In this document: in pieces, positions 16,011 to 23,460 of the stretch
Layout of the letters: each line of letters opens with the position of its first letter
Position numbering within the stretch: position 1 is the stretch's first letter
Assembly: GCA_910586575.1 (NCBI GenBank)
Contig: CAJUJQ010000023.1
Coordinates: 1 to 31,999, forward strand
Reading direction: 5' to 3'
DNA from: an uncultured Clostridia bacterium
GTDB lineage: Bacteria > Bacillota > Clostridia > Oscillospirales > Butyricicoccaceae
Length of the DNA: 31,999 bases
Position numbers and translations under genes: made by a program
The notes under the pieces: generated by a model
The model's input: the letters and a program-made list of their open reading frames with translations, nothing else
Databases searched by the model: none
What the model was told of the DNA's origin: nothing

Positions 16011-16544
16011 ATGGGAAAGGAACAAAGCAGCTTTGAAAAGAAACTGATCCGGATAAAAGAGAGCGGCTTTTGGGACGCGTTCCGTTTTACGAAAAATGGA
16101 CGCTTCAAGAGCACGCTGCTGATTTACTCATTTTCGCTGAGCTTTGTTTTTGTTGCGGTTTATATTGCGGCCTACTGGCTGCTGATTGACCCGTTGGAGC
16201 TGGGGCTGCGGCCTTATCTGAGCACCCGGCTGCTGACGGCGGTGGAAAGCATCGTACCGGCGCTGGTTGGTTCGCTGGTCTGCTGTGTTTTCCACTTTAC
16301 AAGCCATGACAAAAAGATGGTGCTGTTTACCTATGGCTGGATTGTCCTGTATGCGGTGGTGCTGGGGGCGTTTGCCTTTGTCACCTTTTCGCCGCAGGAA
16401 ATGGCGCTGGTCGCGGTGATTGCGGCGCAGTTTTTAGCGCCGCCGCTGGTGACGGGGATTCTCCTGTCCGCGGCGCTTTATATCCGCCATAGGCGCAGCG
16501 ACCCATTCCGGAAATATCAATCCCTCCCGGACTGGAAAAAGTAG
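16011..16544 (+). CDS. Small membrane protein of unknown function
   Basis: A 177-aa protein starting at ATG 16011 (MGKEQSSFEKK). The frame is open 33 codons further upstream, but that part spans the hairpin at 15916-15944. A basic, lysine-rich N-terminus is followed by about four hydrophobic segments (near residues 42-62, 78-98, 105-125 and 128-155) and a charged C-terminal tail (RHRRSDPFRKYQSLPDWKK). I recognise no family. It lies between the transporter and the hydrolase genes on the same strand and may belong to the same transcription unit. Confidence 0.7.
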   Translation: MGKEQSSFEKKLIRIKESGFWDAFRFTKNGRFKSTLLIYSFSLSFVFVAVYIAAYWLLIDPLELGLRPYLSTRLLTAVESIVPALVGSLVCCVFHFTSHDKKMVLFTYGWIVLYAVVLGAFAFVTFSPQEMALVAVIAAQFLAPPLVTGILLSAALYIRHRRSDPFRKYQSLPDWKK

Positions 16545-16634
16545 GCGGGACGGGTTCGCCTGAAGCCAGCGGGTTTTGGGCGAACCGCATACCGGGCTGC
16601 GGTTTCCAAGGGGAAAATGACAGAGGGGGAGCGT

Positions 16635-17546
16635 ATGTTTCAAATAGACTTTATCAACGTGGGCAGCGGGGATGCCGCGCTTGTCCGCGTAAACGATTAC
16701 GCCGCCCTGGTTGACTGCGGCAACGTTTCGCTCGGCGAGTGCCGGCCGGGTTCACAGCGCATCATGGCGGCGGACTTCCTGCGGGAAGAGGGCGTCACGC
16801 GGCTGGACCTGGTGGTGCTGACACATCTGCATCGCGACCATATCGGCGGTTTTCAGGCGGTGCTGGAAGCGGTGCGCGTGGACGAGATTTGGACGAACTA
16901 CCTGCCCGCGCCCGCGTTGTGGGGCTGCCTTGCCGAGGTGCCGGAGGGCGCGCCCAAGAAGGCGCGGGGGCTGTGCAAGTCGCTGGCGCTGTACCTGCCC
17001 GCCCTCCGCATGGCGCAGGAGCAGGGCGCGGGCTTCCGAGAGGTGACCCGCCCCGCCAAGGGCGTCCCGCTCACCGAGGGGCTGACGGCGGATATCGGCT
17101 GCCTGCCCGAGCCGTATTACCGCAGGCAGAGCCGGGTGCTCGACGAAGCGCTGCGCGGGCGTCCGGACCCGGCAGAGATGGATGCGGTCGGCGCGGCGCT
17201 CAACGAAGCAAGCATCCGTCTGCGGCTGAACTTCCATGGGCAGGCCATCCTGCTGCCCGGCGACGCTTACGGGGCAAGCTGGCAGGAGGAAGCCGCGCGC
17301 TGCACGGTATTCAAGGCGCCGCACCACGGCTCCGGGAAATCGCTCAACCGGGAACTCGCGCAGCGCCTGTCGCCGGAAACGGCGGTCATCTCCTGCGGCG
17401 CGTATCGCGGCGACGGACGGCCTGACCCTGCGGTCGTGGGCTGGCTGAGCGAGTTCTCGGGCGAGGTACGCTGCACGGACGCCTGCGAAGTCCCCGGCAT
17501 GACTGCCGAGAACCACCGCGCGGTGACGGTCGTGCTTGAATCTTAA
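16635..17546 (+). CDS. Metallo-beta-lactamase-fold hydrolase, ComEC-like catalytic domain
   Basis: A 303-aa soluble MBL-fold protein. The metal motif HLHRDH is at residues 64-69, a second metal Asp lies in LLPGD (residue 210), and KAPHHGSG at about 228-233 is the ComEC/Rec2-type third motif. It lacks the competence membrane domain. RBS AGGGGGAG lies 3 nt before the ATG at 16635. Related stand-alone proteins are usually called MBL-fold hydrolases, and phosphodiester cleavage is plausible from the ComEC relationship. Its place next to three HAD proteins and a phosphoglycerate mutase relative fits a role on phosphate esters. There is no visible signal peptide, so it is probably cytoplasmic. Confidence 0.85.
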   Translation: MFQIDFINVGSGDAALVRVNDYAALVDCGNVSLGECRPGSQRIMAADFLREEGVTRLDLVVLTHLHRDHIGGFQAVLEAVRVDEIWTNYLPAPALWGCLAEVPEGAPKKARGLCKSLALYLPALRMAQEQGAGFREVTRPAKGVPLTEGLTADIGCLPEPYYRRQSRVLDEALRGRPDPAEMDAVGAALNEASIRLRLNFHGQAILLPGDAYGASWQEEAARCTVFKAPHHGSGKSLNRELAQRLSPETAVISCGAYRGDGRPDPAVVGWLSEFSGEVRCTDACEVPGMTAENHRAVTVVLES

Positions 17547-17712
17547 GGGTAGGTTTTCGACAGCGTTGTAAAATGCCGGTCAGGCAGGAACGGGATTGTA
17601 CTGTAGGGGAGGCAGATATAAGATTCCGCCCCGCGTGCAGATCCTGCGGACGCAGCAAACTGATTGACGGCAAATGAAAGATATCATCAAAAAAGCCGAG
17701 GAGGAAATCCAT
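17547..17712. other. Intergenic stretch with repeat remnants
   Basis: It includes CTGTAGGGGAGG (about 17600) and CTGATTGACGGCAAATGA (about 17660), which resemble pieces of the gap at 13220-13340. No promoter of good quality is seen. It is probably a degraded intergenic repeat. Confidence 0.4.
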
Positions 17713-18438
17713 ATGATTAACACCATTTTTTTCGATGTCGGGAACACGCTCCGCATCGTGATTCCGGACGCGGAATTTTCAGGCGCGGCGGAGGCCGAGC
17801 TGATGCGGCTGGTGGAAACCACCGAGCCGAAGGAGGTTTTCTTTGAAAAGCTGGAAGCGAACTGGAAAAAATACCGCAAATACGCAAAAACCGAGCTGCT
17901 TGATGCGGGTGAAATGGAGCTGTGGACCCAGTGGCTGCTGCCCGATTACGACACCGAGCTGGTCGCGCGGCATGCCGGACGGCTCACCCGTCTCTGGCGC
18001 GACCATGACGGGCGGCGCGAGCCGCGCCCTGATGTCAAGCCGACACTCACCGAGCTGAAAAAGCGCGGCTATAAACTGGGCATTATCGCCAATACCATCA
18101 CCGAAACCGAAATCCCGGATTGGATGATCCATGACCAGGTTGCGGGGCTGTTTTCGGCCACCGTGCTGTCGTCTAAAGTGCGTATCCGCAAGCCCGATCC
18201 GGCAATCTATCACCTGGCGTGCCGCGCCGCCGAGGTCAAGCCCGAGGAATGCGCCTATGTCGGTGATAACCCGGTTCGTGATGTGGAAGGCACCCGCGCC
18301 GCCGGGTTCGGCATGATGGTGCGCATTGACGAGCCGTCCTCCGAGAAAGCGCCGGACAACGACCCGAAGTACATCCCGGACGCCATTATCCAGAATATTG
18401 GCGACCTGCTCGGCTTGTTCCCGGCACTGGGCGGCTGA
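17713..18438 (+). CDS. HAD superfamily protein, paralogue 1 (DxGxTxR type)
   Basis: A 241-aa HAD-fold protein. Motif I is FFDVGNTLR with nucleophile Asp8; the usual second Asp (D+2) is Gly10. Motif II reads IIANT, with Ala126 where Ser/Thr is expected. Motif III is Lys160 in RKPDP, and motif IV is GDNPVRD at 184-190. A helical cap lies between motifs I and II. I chose ATG at 17713 because GAGGAGG is 8 nt upstream. Missing the acid/base Asp and the motif II hydroxyl makes an ordinary phosphatase reaction doubtful, although the fold and nucleophile are kept. It is followed after 20 bp by a second paralogue. Confidence 0.87.
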   Translation: MINTIFFDVGNTLRIVIPDAEFSGAAEAELMRLVETTEPKEVFFEKLEANWKKYRKYAKTELLDAGEMELWTQWLLPDYDTELVARHAGRLTRLWRDHDGRREPRPDVKPTLTELKKRGYKLGIIANTITETEIPDWMIHDQVAGLFSATVLSSKVRIRKPDPAIYHLACRAAEVKPEECAYVGDNPVRDVEGTRAAGFGMMVRIDEPSSEKAPDNDPKYIPDAIIQNIGDLLGLFPALGG

Positions 18439-18458
18439 CCCGTGGAAGGGGGAACGGC

Positions 18459-19238
18459 ATGAACAGGCAGATTGACGCGGTGTTCTTCGATTTGGGGGAT
18501 ACCCTGCGCATCCTATATAAAAATAAAACCTGGCAGAACCGCGCCAAGCGCAAAATGGCGCGGATGGTGCACAGTGATTTGGAGCCGGAAGCCTTCTACC
18601 AGATGATCGAGGAGCGCTACAAGCCTTACCGGGAATGGGCGTTCCGCGAGAAGAAGGAGGCCAACGAGGAAGAGCTGTTCTGCAAGTGGCTGCTGCCCGA
18701 TTACAAGGACCAGGAGGAGCTGCGACGGATGGCGTATGACTTGGGCTTCCAGTACCGGCAGTGCAGCGGGAGGCGCTTCGTGGTGGACGGCGGCCCCGAG
18801 GTCGTCAAGACGCTCAAGGCGCGCGGCTACAAGCTGGGCATTATTTCCAACCTGATTACCACCTACGAGGTGCCCGACTGGCTGCGGGATGACGGCCTTG
18901 CCGAATACTTTGATTCCGTGGTGCTGTCGGCGGTGTGCGGCATCCGCAAGCCCGACCCGGAAATTTATCTGATGGGTGCGCGGGAAGTCGGCGTGCCGCC
19001 CGAGCGGTGCGCCTACATCGGCGACAACGTCAACCGGGATGTCACCGGCTCCAAGGCGGCGCGGTTCGGGCTGAATATTATTTGCTGCTCGCCTGAAAAG
19101 CGCGCGGAAAACCGCTGCGACGACAGCAACCGCCCGGACGCGTTCATTGAGGATTTTATCCGGCTGGTTGATATTTTCCCGGGCGGTTCGCGGGTGGATT
19201 TGGATGTCGAGGGAGTCCTGCCCCCGGAAATTGGATAA
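18459..19238 (+). CDS. HAD superfamily hydrolase, paralogue 2 (DxGxTxR type)
   Basis: A 259-aa HAD-fold protein. Motif I is FFDLGDTLR with Asp11 as nucleophile and Gly13 at the D+2 position. Motif II is IISN, with its Ser present. Motif III is the Lys of RKPDPEIY and motif IV is IGDNVNRD. The cap region contains an EELFCKWLLPDY block closely matching paralogue 1 (EMELWTQWLLPDY). A C-terminal extension ends in IDFIRLVDIFPGG-like sequence that is shared in part with paralogue 3. It is the middle gene of the tandem trio and 15 bp from the next. Substrate unknown; a phosphorylated metabolite is likely by family. Confidence 0.88.
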   Translation: MNRQIDAVFFDLGDTLRILYKNKTWQNRAKRKMARMVHSDLEPEAFYQMIEERYKPYREWAFREKKEANEEELFCKWLLPDYKDQEELRRMAYDLGFQYRQCSGRRFVVDGGPEVVKTLKARGYKLGIISNLITTYEVPDWLRDDGLAEYFDSVVLSAVCGIRKPDPEIYLMGAREVGVPPERCAYIGDNVNRDVTGSKAARFGLNIICCSPEKRAENRCDDSNRPDAFIEDFIRLVDIFPGGSRVDLDVEGVLPPEIG

Positions 19239-19253
19239 AGGAGGCTGTCTTTT

Positions 19254-20015
19254 ATGAATACCGATATCCGCGTGATTTTTGTTGATTTAGGCGGCACGTT
19301 CCGCGTTATCCGGGACGACCTGGAATATAAGAACGCCGCAAAGGCAAAAATCGCAGAGCTGCTGGGCGCGGAGGGCGACCCGGTGCAATTTTTCGACACG
19401 GTGATTGACAAACGTTACGACGTATATCGTGACTGGTGCTTACGGTTCATGTGCGAAGCGCCCGAGGAAATGCTGTGGACGCGCTGGCTGGCGTATGACT
19501 TCCCGAAAGATAGGGTAAAGGCGGCGGCAAAGGAGCTGACCTATGCCTACCGCAGGACCAAGGGGGAACGCGTTGTCGTAGACGGCGGCATCGAAACTGT
19601 ACGGGAGCTGCGCAGCCGCGGCTATACGGTCGGCATCATTTCCGATTTGGTCGGCAAGCACGAGGTGGACGAGTGGCTCGACCATGACGGCATCCGGGAT
19701 CTGTTCGACACCGTCCAGCAGTCGTCCATTACCTACATCCGCAAGCCGAACCCGGCGATTTACTTCTATGCGATGGAGGAGCTTGGCGTGGAGGCCGAAA
19801 ACTGCTGCTATGTCGGCGACAACCTCAACCGCGATATTATCGGCGCGAAAGCGGCGGGCTTCGGCATGACAGTCGCGGTCGAATACGCTGATATGAAGCC
19901 GCTCAAGCTGACCGAGGAGAATATGCCGGACGCAAAGGTGATTACCTTTGACCAGCTTTTGGATATTTTCCCGGCGCGCGGGCAGGTTGCGCTTGACAAA
20001 ATGATAAAGCCTTAA
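19254..20015 (+). CDS. HAD superfamily hydrolase, paralogue 3 (DxGxTxR type)
   Basis: A 253-aa HAD-fold protein. Motif I is FVDLGGTFR with Asp11 and Gly13 at D+2. Motif II is IISD, motif III the Lys of RKPNPAIY and motif IV VGDNLNRD. It shares cap-region and C-terminal patterns with the two preceding paralogues (LWTRWLAYDF; TFDQLLDIFPA), so the three arose by duplication. An AAAGGAGG-type ribosome site precedes the ATG. A long inverted-repeat element follows its stop codon immediately, and the permuted phosphoglycerate mutase gene lies beyond it. Confidence 0.88.
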   Translation: MNTDIRVIFVDLGGTFRVIRDDLEYKNAAKAKIAELLGAEGDPVQFFDTVIDKRYDVYRDWCLRFMCEAPEEMLWTRWLAYDFPKDRVKAAAKELTYAYRRTKGERVVVDGGIETVRELRSRGYTVGIISDLVGKHEVDEWLDHDGIRDLFDTVQQSSITYIRKPNPAIYFYAMEELGVEAENCCYVGDNLNRDIIGAKAAGFGMTVAVEYADMKPLKLTEENMPDAKVITFDQLLDIFPARGQVALDKMIKP

Positions 20016-20016
20016 G

Positions 20017-20178
20017 TAGTGCTCCATCCGGCCAAAAATCAAACTCGTTCTTGGGCTGGATTTCCGCATGGCTGCGTTATCGTCCTTGACGGGCGTCAGC
20101 CCGCCTGCGTCCTCTGCCTTGCCCTGCGAAAATCCCGCTCCAAGCCCAAGTCCGCTTTCTGACTGGATGGAGCAGTAG
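20017..20178. repeat. Long inverted-repeat (MITE-like) element
   Basis: TGCTCCATCC (20020-20029) is inverted as GGATGGAGCA (20165-20174). Further arm pairing includes TTGGGCT with AGCCCAA and a TTTCCGCA block with TGCGAAAA. The whole 160-bp unit could fold into one long imperfect hairpin with GACGGGCGTCAGCCCG near the tip. It begins 2 bp after the stop codon of HAD paralogue 3 and ends about 27 bp before the next start. Non-coding. Confidence 0.75.
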
Positions 20179-20204
20179 AATAGATTCAGAAAGGTTGTGT
20201 TTTG

Positions 20205-21779
20205 ATGTCTGATACCGAGCGTGGCGGCGCGGCGCTTGCCGAAGCCGTCAAGAAGGCTTATGAAGCCGGGCAGACCGATTATTACTTAGAGCCTATGGTG
20301 CGCGTCCGCGCGGACGGCACGCCCATCGGCAAGGTACAGGACGGCGACGCGGTGCTGTTCTGCTGCCGCCGGGGCGAGCGCGAAATCGAGCTGACCGACG
20401 CGTTTACCGATGAGAAGTTCCCGCATTTTGAGCGGAAGGCGATTGACGGGCTGGATTTCGTCATCCTGACCATGTACCACGACAAATACGCGGGCAGGCT
20501 GCCGATTGCGTTCGCGCCGTCCAAGGTCGAGCGCCCGCTGGCGCAGGTGCTCAGCGAGCACGGGCTGACCCAGCTGCACTGCGCGGAGTCCGAAAAATTC
20601 GCCCATGTGACATTCTTCTTTAACGGCGGCTATAACGAGCCGTTCCCCGGCGAGGACGACATCCGCATCCCCTCCCCCAAGGGCGTGCCGTTTGACACCG
20701 TGCCCGAGCTGAGCCTGCCCGAGGTCGCGGACAATGTTATCAAGGGTCTGGAAAAGGGCTATAATTTCATTGTTACCAACTTTGCCAACGGCGATGTGAT
20801 TGGGCACACCTCCAACTGTGACGCGAAAATCGCGTGCGCGGGCTATGTTGACAACCACCTTGCGCGGGTGATTGAAGCTGCGAAACGTGAGAATTACGTG
20901 ATTGCGGTGACCGCCGACCACGGCAACCTTGAGCTGATGCTGAACAAGGAGGGCAAGCCCCATGTCGCGCATACCACCAACCTTGTCCCCTTCGTGATGA
21001 TTGACCCGGCGAATGACCGTGCGCTGACCCTTTCGGACGGCACGCTGGGCGACGTTGCGCCGACCGTGCTGCAAGTGCTCGGTATTGAAAAGCCCGCTGA
21101 AATGACAGGCTCGTCCTTAGCGTCGGCGGTAGACTTCGGCAAGGACCGTAAAATGCTGCTGGTCATTCTGGACGGCTGGGGTTTCGGCGCAAAGGATAAC
21201 ACCGACCCCATCTGGCTCGGCGACACGCCGAAATATGACGCGATGCTCGAAAAATACCCGCCCAGTAAGCTGTGCGCTTCCGGGGAAGCGGTCGGCCTGG
21301 GCGCGGGCAAGCCGGGCAACTCCGAGGCCGGGCATATCAATATCGGCTCGGGCCGCTGCGTCGCACAGGACGACGTGCGCCTGGACAATGCCATGAAGGA
21401 CGGCTCGTTTGAGAAAAACGAGGTTTTCCTGAAGGCGATTGCCGATGTGAAGGCGCGCGGCAAGGCGCTGCACCTGCTGGCGCTGCTGACCAAGCAGTCC
21501 TCTCACGGTTCGGTTGATTACCCGCTTGCGCTGCTCAAAATGGCAAAGGAGCTGCCCGAGGTTTATGTCCATATCATCTTTGACGGGCGCTCGACCGAGC
21601 CAGGTTCGGCCCCGGCGCTGCTGCTCGACCTGGAAGAGAAGATGGACGCCATCGGCCAGGGGCAGATTGTGGACGGTGTAGGGCGCGGCGTGGCGCTCGA
21701 CCGTGACCAGAACTGGGCGAAAATCCGTAGGGTTTATGAAGCGCTGGTCGAAGGCAGAGCCGAACAGACCTATCAATAA
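20205..21779 (+). CDS. Circularly permuted cofactor-independent phosphoglycerate mutase-like protein
   Basis: A 524-aa protein containing the whole iPGM fold in changed order. Residues 1-305 match the middle-to-C-terminal part of canonical GpmI. After a linker of about 10 residues, residues 316-520 match the GpmI N-terminal part. Using B. stearothermophilus numbering, ligands are: R56/R59 (R261/R264), K131 (K336), D197/H201 (D403/H407), D238/H239 (D444/H445), H256 (H462), D323 (D12), nucleophile S373 (S62), H434 (H123), R462 (R153), R494/R500 (R185/R191). Spacing is kept almost exactly. D154 is replaced by S463 in DGRS. ATG 20205 follows AAAGG; a terminator follows the stop. Possible roles are a mutase on a different substrate or a phosphatase. 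Confidence 0.9.
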   Translation: MSDTERGGAALAEAVKKAYEAGQTDYYLEPMVRVRADGTPIGKVQDGDAVLFCCRRGEREIELTDAFTDEKFPHFERKAIDGLDFVILTMYHDKYAGRLPIAFAPSKVERPLAQVLSEHGLTQLHCAESEKFAHVTFFFNGGYNEPFPGEDDIRIPSPKGVPFDTVPELSLPEVADNVIKGLEKGYNFIVTNFANGDVIGHTSNCDAKIACAGYVDNHLARVIEAAKRENYVIAVTADHGNLELMLNKEGKPHVAHTTNLVPFVMIDPANDRALTLSDGTLGDVAPTVLQVLGIEKPAEMTGSSLASAVDFGKDRKMLLVILDGWGFGAKDNTDPIWLGDTPKYDAMLEKYPPSKLCASGEAVGLGAGKPGNSEAGHINIGSGRCVAQDDVRLDNAMKDGSFEKNEVFLKAIADVKARGKALHLLALLTKQSSHGSVDYPLALLKMAKELPEVYVHIIFDGRSTEPGSAPALLLDLEEKMDAIGQGQIVDGVGRGVALDRDQNWAKIRRVYEALVEGRAEQTYQ

Positions 21780-21787
21780 GATCAAAT

Positions 21788-21835
21788 AACAAGCCGCCGC
21801 TTACGATTCCTGAATTGTAAGCGGCGGCTTGTTTT
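21788..21835. terminator. Bidirectional terminator between the permuted mutase and LacI genes
   Basis: A 15-bp perfect stem, CAAGCCGCCGCTTAC (21790-21804) with GTAAGCGGCGGCTTG (21817-21831), extended by AA/TT pairs and followed on the plus strand by TTTTAG. The two genes converge on it; its plus-strand T-run overlaps the lacI stop codon. Confidence 0.9.
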
Positions 21836-22874
21836 AGTCCATATTCTGCGAACAGATGATAGAAATACTGGTGTTGGTCTGGTCTGTCTCGGGCTGTTTG
21901 CCAAGATGGAGCAGCTCGCGCAGCAGCTTAAGCGGAAGGTAGCCCTGCCGGAAAAAATTCTGTGAAATGGCGAAGTCTACGCCGCCGCTTTCGAGTAGCG
22001 CGCGGGTATTCTCGGACAGGTCGTGCACGACAACGCGCACCTCGCCGGTTTTCCCGGCGGCGGCGACGGCGGCGGTGCAGCCCTCCACGCTCTGGTTTGC
22101 CATGTAGATTGCCGCAAGGCCGGGGGTATGGGACAGGGATTCGGTCACCTTGCGGTAGGTGACGTGGTAATCATTGTAGGTTTCGATAATTTCAATCCGG
22201 TCGCTGGGGAAGCCCTTTTCATGCATCCGTTCACAGAAGCCGGTCAGCCGCCTGCGGTGCCCGTCGAATTCCAAATTGCCGCACATCGCCAGCACCCGTC
22301 CCTGGGGAGGGATGCACTTGCTGACCAGCTCGGCGGCGATGCGTCCGCTTTTGTTGTAGTTCTGCCCGACGAAGCATACCCGTTTGCTGTTCGGCAAATC
22401 GGAATTGAAGGTGATAATCGGGATGCCCTGATCGACAAGGGCACTCGCTTTGGACTCAATGCTCAGGTCGTTGATGGCGCACAGCGCAATCCCGCGTACC
22501 CCCTTTGCTATCAGCGCGTCCAGCCGCTCCCCGGCTTCGCCGGGAACGTCGGTGCGGCATTCGTCCAGGATGATTTCGACATTGAACTCGCGCAGCTCGT
22601 CCTGTGCCGCCGCAATCCCGCGCAGTACCTCGGGACGGAAATAGTCGGTCCAGTTCGGCAGCAGCACGCCCAGCCGCAGCGGCGGGAAATCCTCCTGGAG
22701 GGTTTGCCGGTGCACCTCGCGCGGGGACATGTAACCGACCTCGGCAATGGCGTCCAGCACCCGGACGCGGATTTCCTCCTTTACATAAGAACGGTTGTTC
22801 AGTACCCGGTCCACCGTCCCGCGCGAAACCCCCGCGCGTTCCGCTACCATTTGAATTGTCGGACGTTTGCCCAT
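21834..22874 (-). CDS. LacI family transcriptional regulator
   Basis: A 346-aa regulator. The N-terminal helix-turn-helix is TIQMVAERAGVSRGTVDRVLNN, with an unusual recognition helix SRGTVDRV where most LacI proteins have S.STVSRV. The rest is a periplasmic-binding-protein-like sensor domain (Peripla_BP_4 type) similar in kind to the sugar-binding lipoproteins encoded next door. ATG at 22874 is chosen because GGGGAAG lies 7 nt upstream; the open frame reaches 43 codons further without a start signal and across the promoter. It is divergent from the cyclitol/sugar operon and most likely represses it, binding the same ligand or a product. Confidence 0.92.
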   Translation of the reverse strand: MGKRPTIQMVAERAGVSRGTVDRVLNNRSYVKEEIRVRVLDAIAEVGYMSPREVHRQTLQEDFPPLRLGVLLPNWTDYFRPEVLRGIAAAQDELREFNVEIILDECRTDVPGEAGERLDALIAKGVRGIALCAINDLSIESKASALVDQGIPIITFNSDLPNSKRVCFVGQNYNKSGRIAAELVSKCIPPQGRVLAMCGNLEFDGHRRRLTGFCERMHEKGFPSDRIEIIETYNDYHVTYRKVTESLSHTPGLAAIYMANQSVEGCTAAVAAAGKTGEVRVVVHDLSENTRALLESGGVDFAISQNFFRQGYLPLKLLRELLHLGKQPETDQTNTSISIICSQNMD

Positions 22875-22920
22875 ACGTGATCTTCCCCTTGTCTGCTGTA
22901 CGCGCTTTTTTCTGCTTTCT

Positions 22921-22929
22921 ATTATAGCA
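22921..22929 (-). promoter_or_regulatory. Extended -10 promoter of the lacI-type gene
   Basis: On the minus strand TGCTATAAT at 22921-22929. The palindromic arms GCAC-GGAA-GTGC (22937-22948) lie in the -35 region, where a repressor could act on its own gene. Confidence 0.65.
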
Positions 22930-22989
22930 CATGATTGCACGGAAGTGCACGCCTGCGTGGCATTTTTTTTTGCGAAAGATATGAGAGAT

Positions 22990-23001
22990 GTGCTTTTGCA
23001 C
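22990..23001. promoter_or_regulatory. Candidate operator GTGC-N4-GCAC
   Basis: Perfect palindrome GTGCTTTTGCAC. The same pattern with a different core (GTGCAGAAGCAC) lies at 27078-27089, just after the start site of the second binding-protein gene. Confidence 0.45.
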
Positions 23002-23291
23002 ACATGGAATACGGAATATTTTGGGGAAAAAGAGCTTACATAATGGAGATTTTGGATAAGTGAGCGCTTTTTAGTGCGTGAAGTGGATAATCGTGCTGAA
23101 AAATCCTGGAATTCAAATACTGTGCATTTTCTCTAACATGTGGGGCGGAAAATGGTGGGAACTGTGAAGTGGATAGAAAACAGAATGTAATGATAAGGAT
23201 AAAGCATGAAAACAAAGATAAACAAGAAAATAAGGAACTATTTCTTGCAAAACGAGATTCTGCAAGGGGCGTAAAAGGATGAAGAACCCTC

Positions 23292-23320
23292 TTGACTTTT
23301 TGGGTAGTTTCCTGTATATT
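23292..23320 (+). promoter_or_regulatory. Promoter of the first sugar-binding lipoprotein gene
   Basis: TTGACT (23292-23297) and TATATT (23315-23320) with a 17-bp spacer. Start near 23327. Confidence 0.75.
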
Positions 23321-23460
23321 GGAATCATAAAAGCACAGAGGGATTGCAAAAGCACACAAGCGGCCCAAAGCGCTTCTGCCGCAGCTCAGGCGTCCGGCTG
23401 CGGCGCCCCCAAAAGGAAGGACGCGGACAATCATCCAAGAAGAGAAAGGAAGAGATTTTG

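Larger units (their letters stand above)
22875..23460. promoter_or_regulatory. Divergent control region of the LacI gene and sugar operon
   Basis: A 586-bp intergenic region. It contains the lacI promoter, a perfect GTGC-TTTT-GCAC palindrome (22990-23001), an A/T-rich stretch, the plus-strand promoter at 23292-23320, a related TTGCAAAAGCACA half-element just after the start (about 23345), and a leader hairpin GCCGCAGC/GCTGCGGC (23378-23404). No gene is supported. Confidence 0.6.

Noticed and set aside
20205..21779. The reordered mutase as an assembly artefact or two fused fragments
   Set aside because: A single frame runs through the junction. The two halves make exactly one complete enzyme without overlap or loss, and the new ends fall in one loop, as expected of a true circular permutation.
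22875..23003. 43-codon N-terminal extension of the LacI regulator
   Set aside because: It covers the TGCTATAAT promoter. The helix-turn-helix starts right after ATG 22874, which has a good ribosome site.
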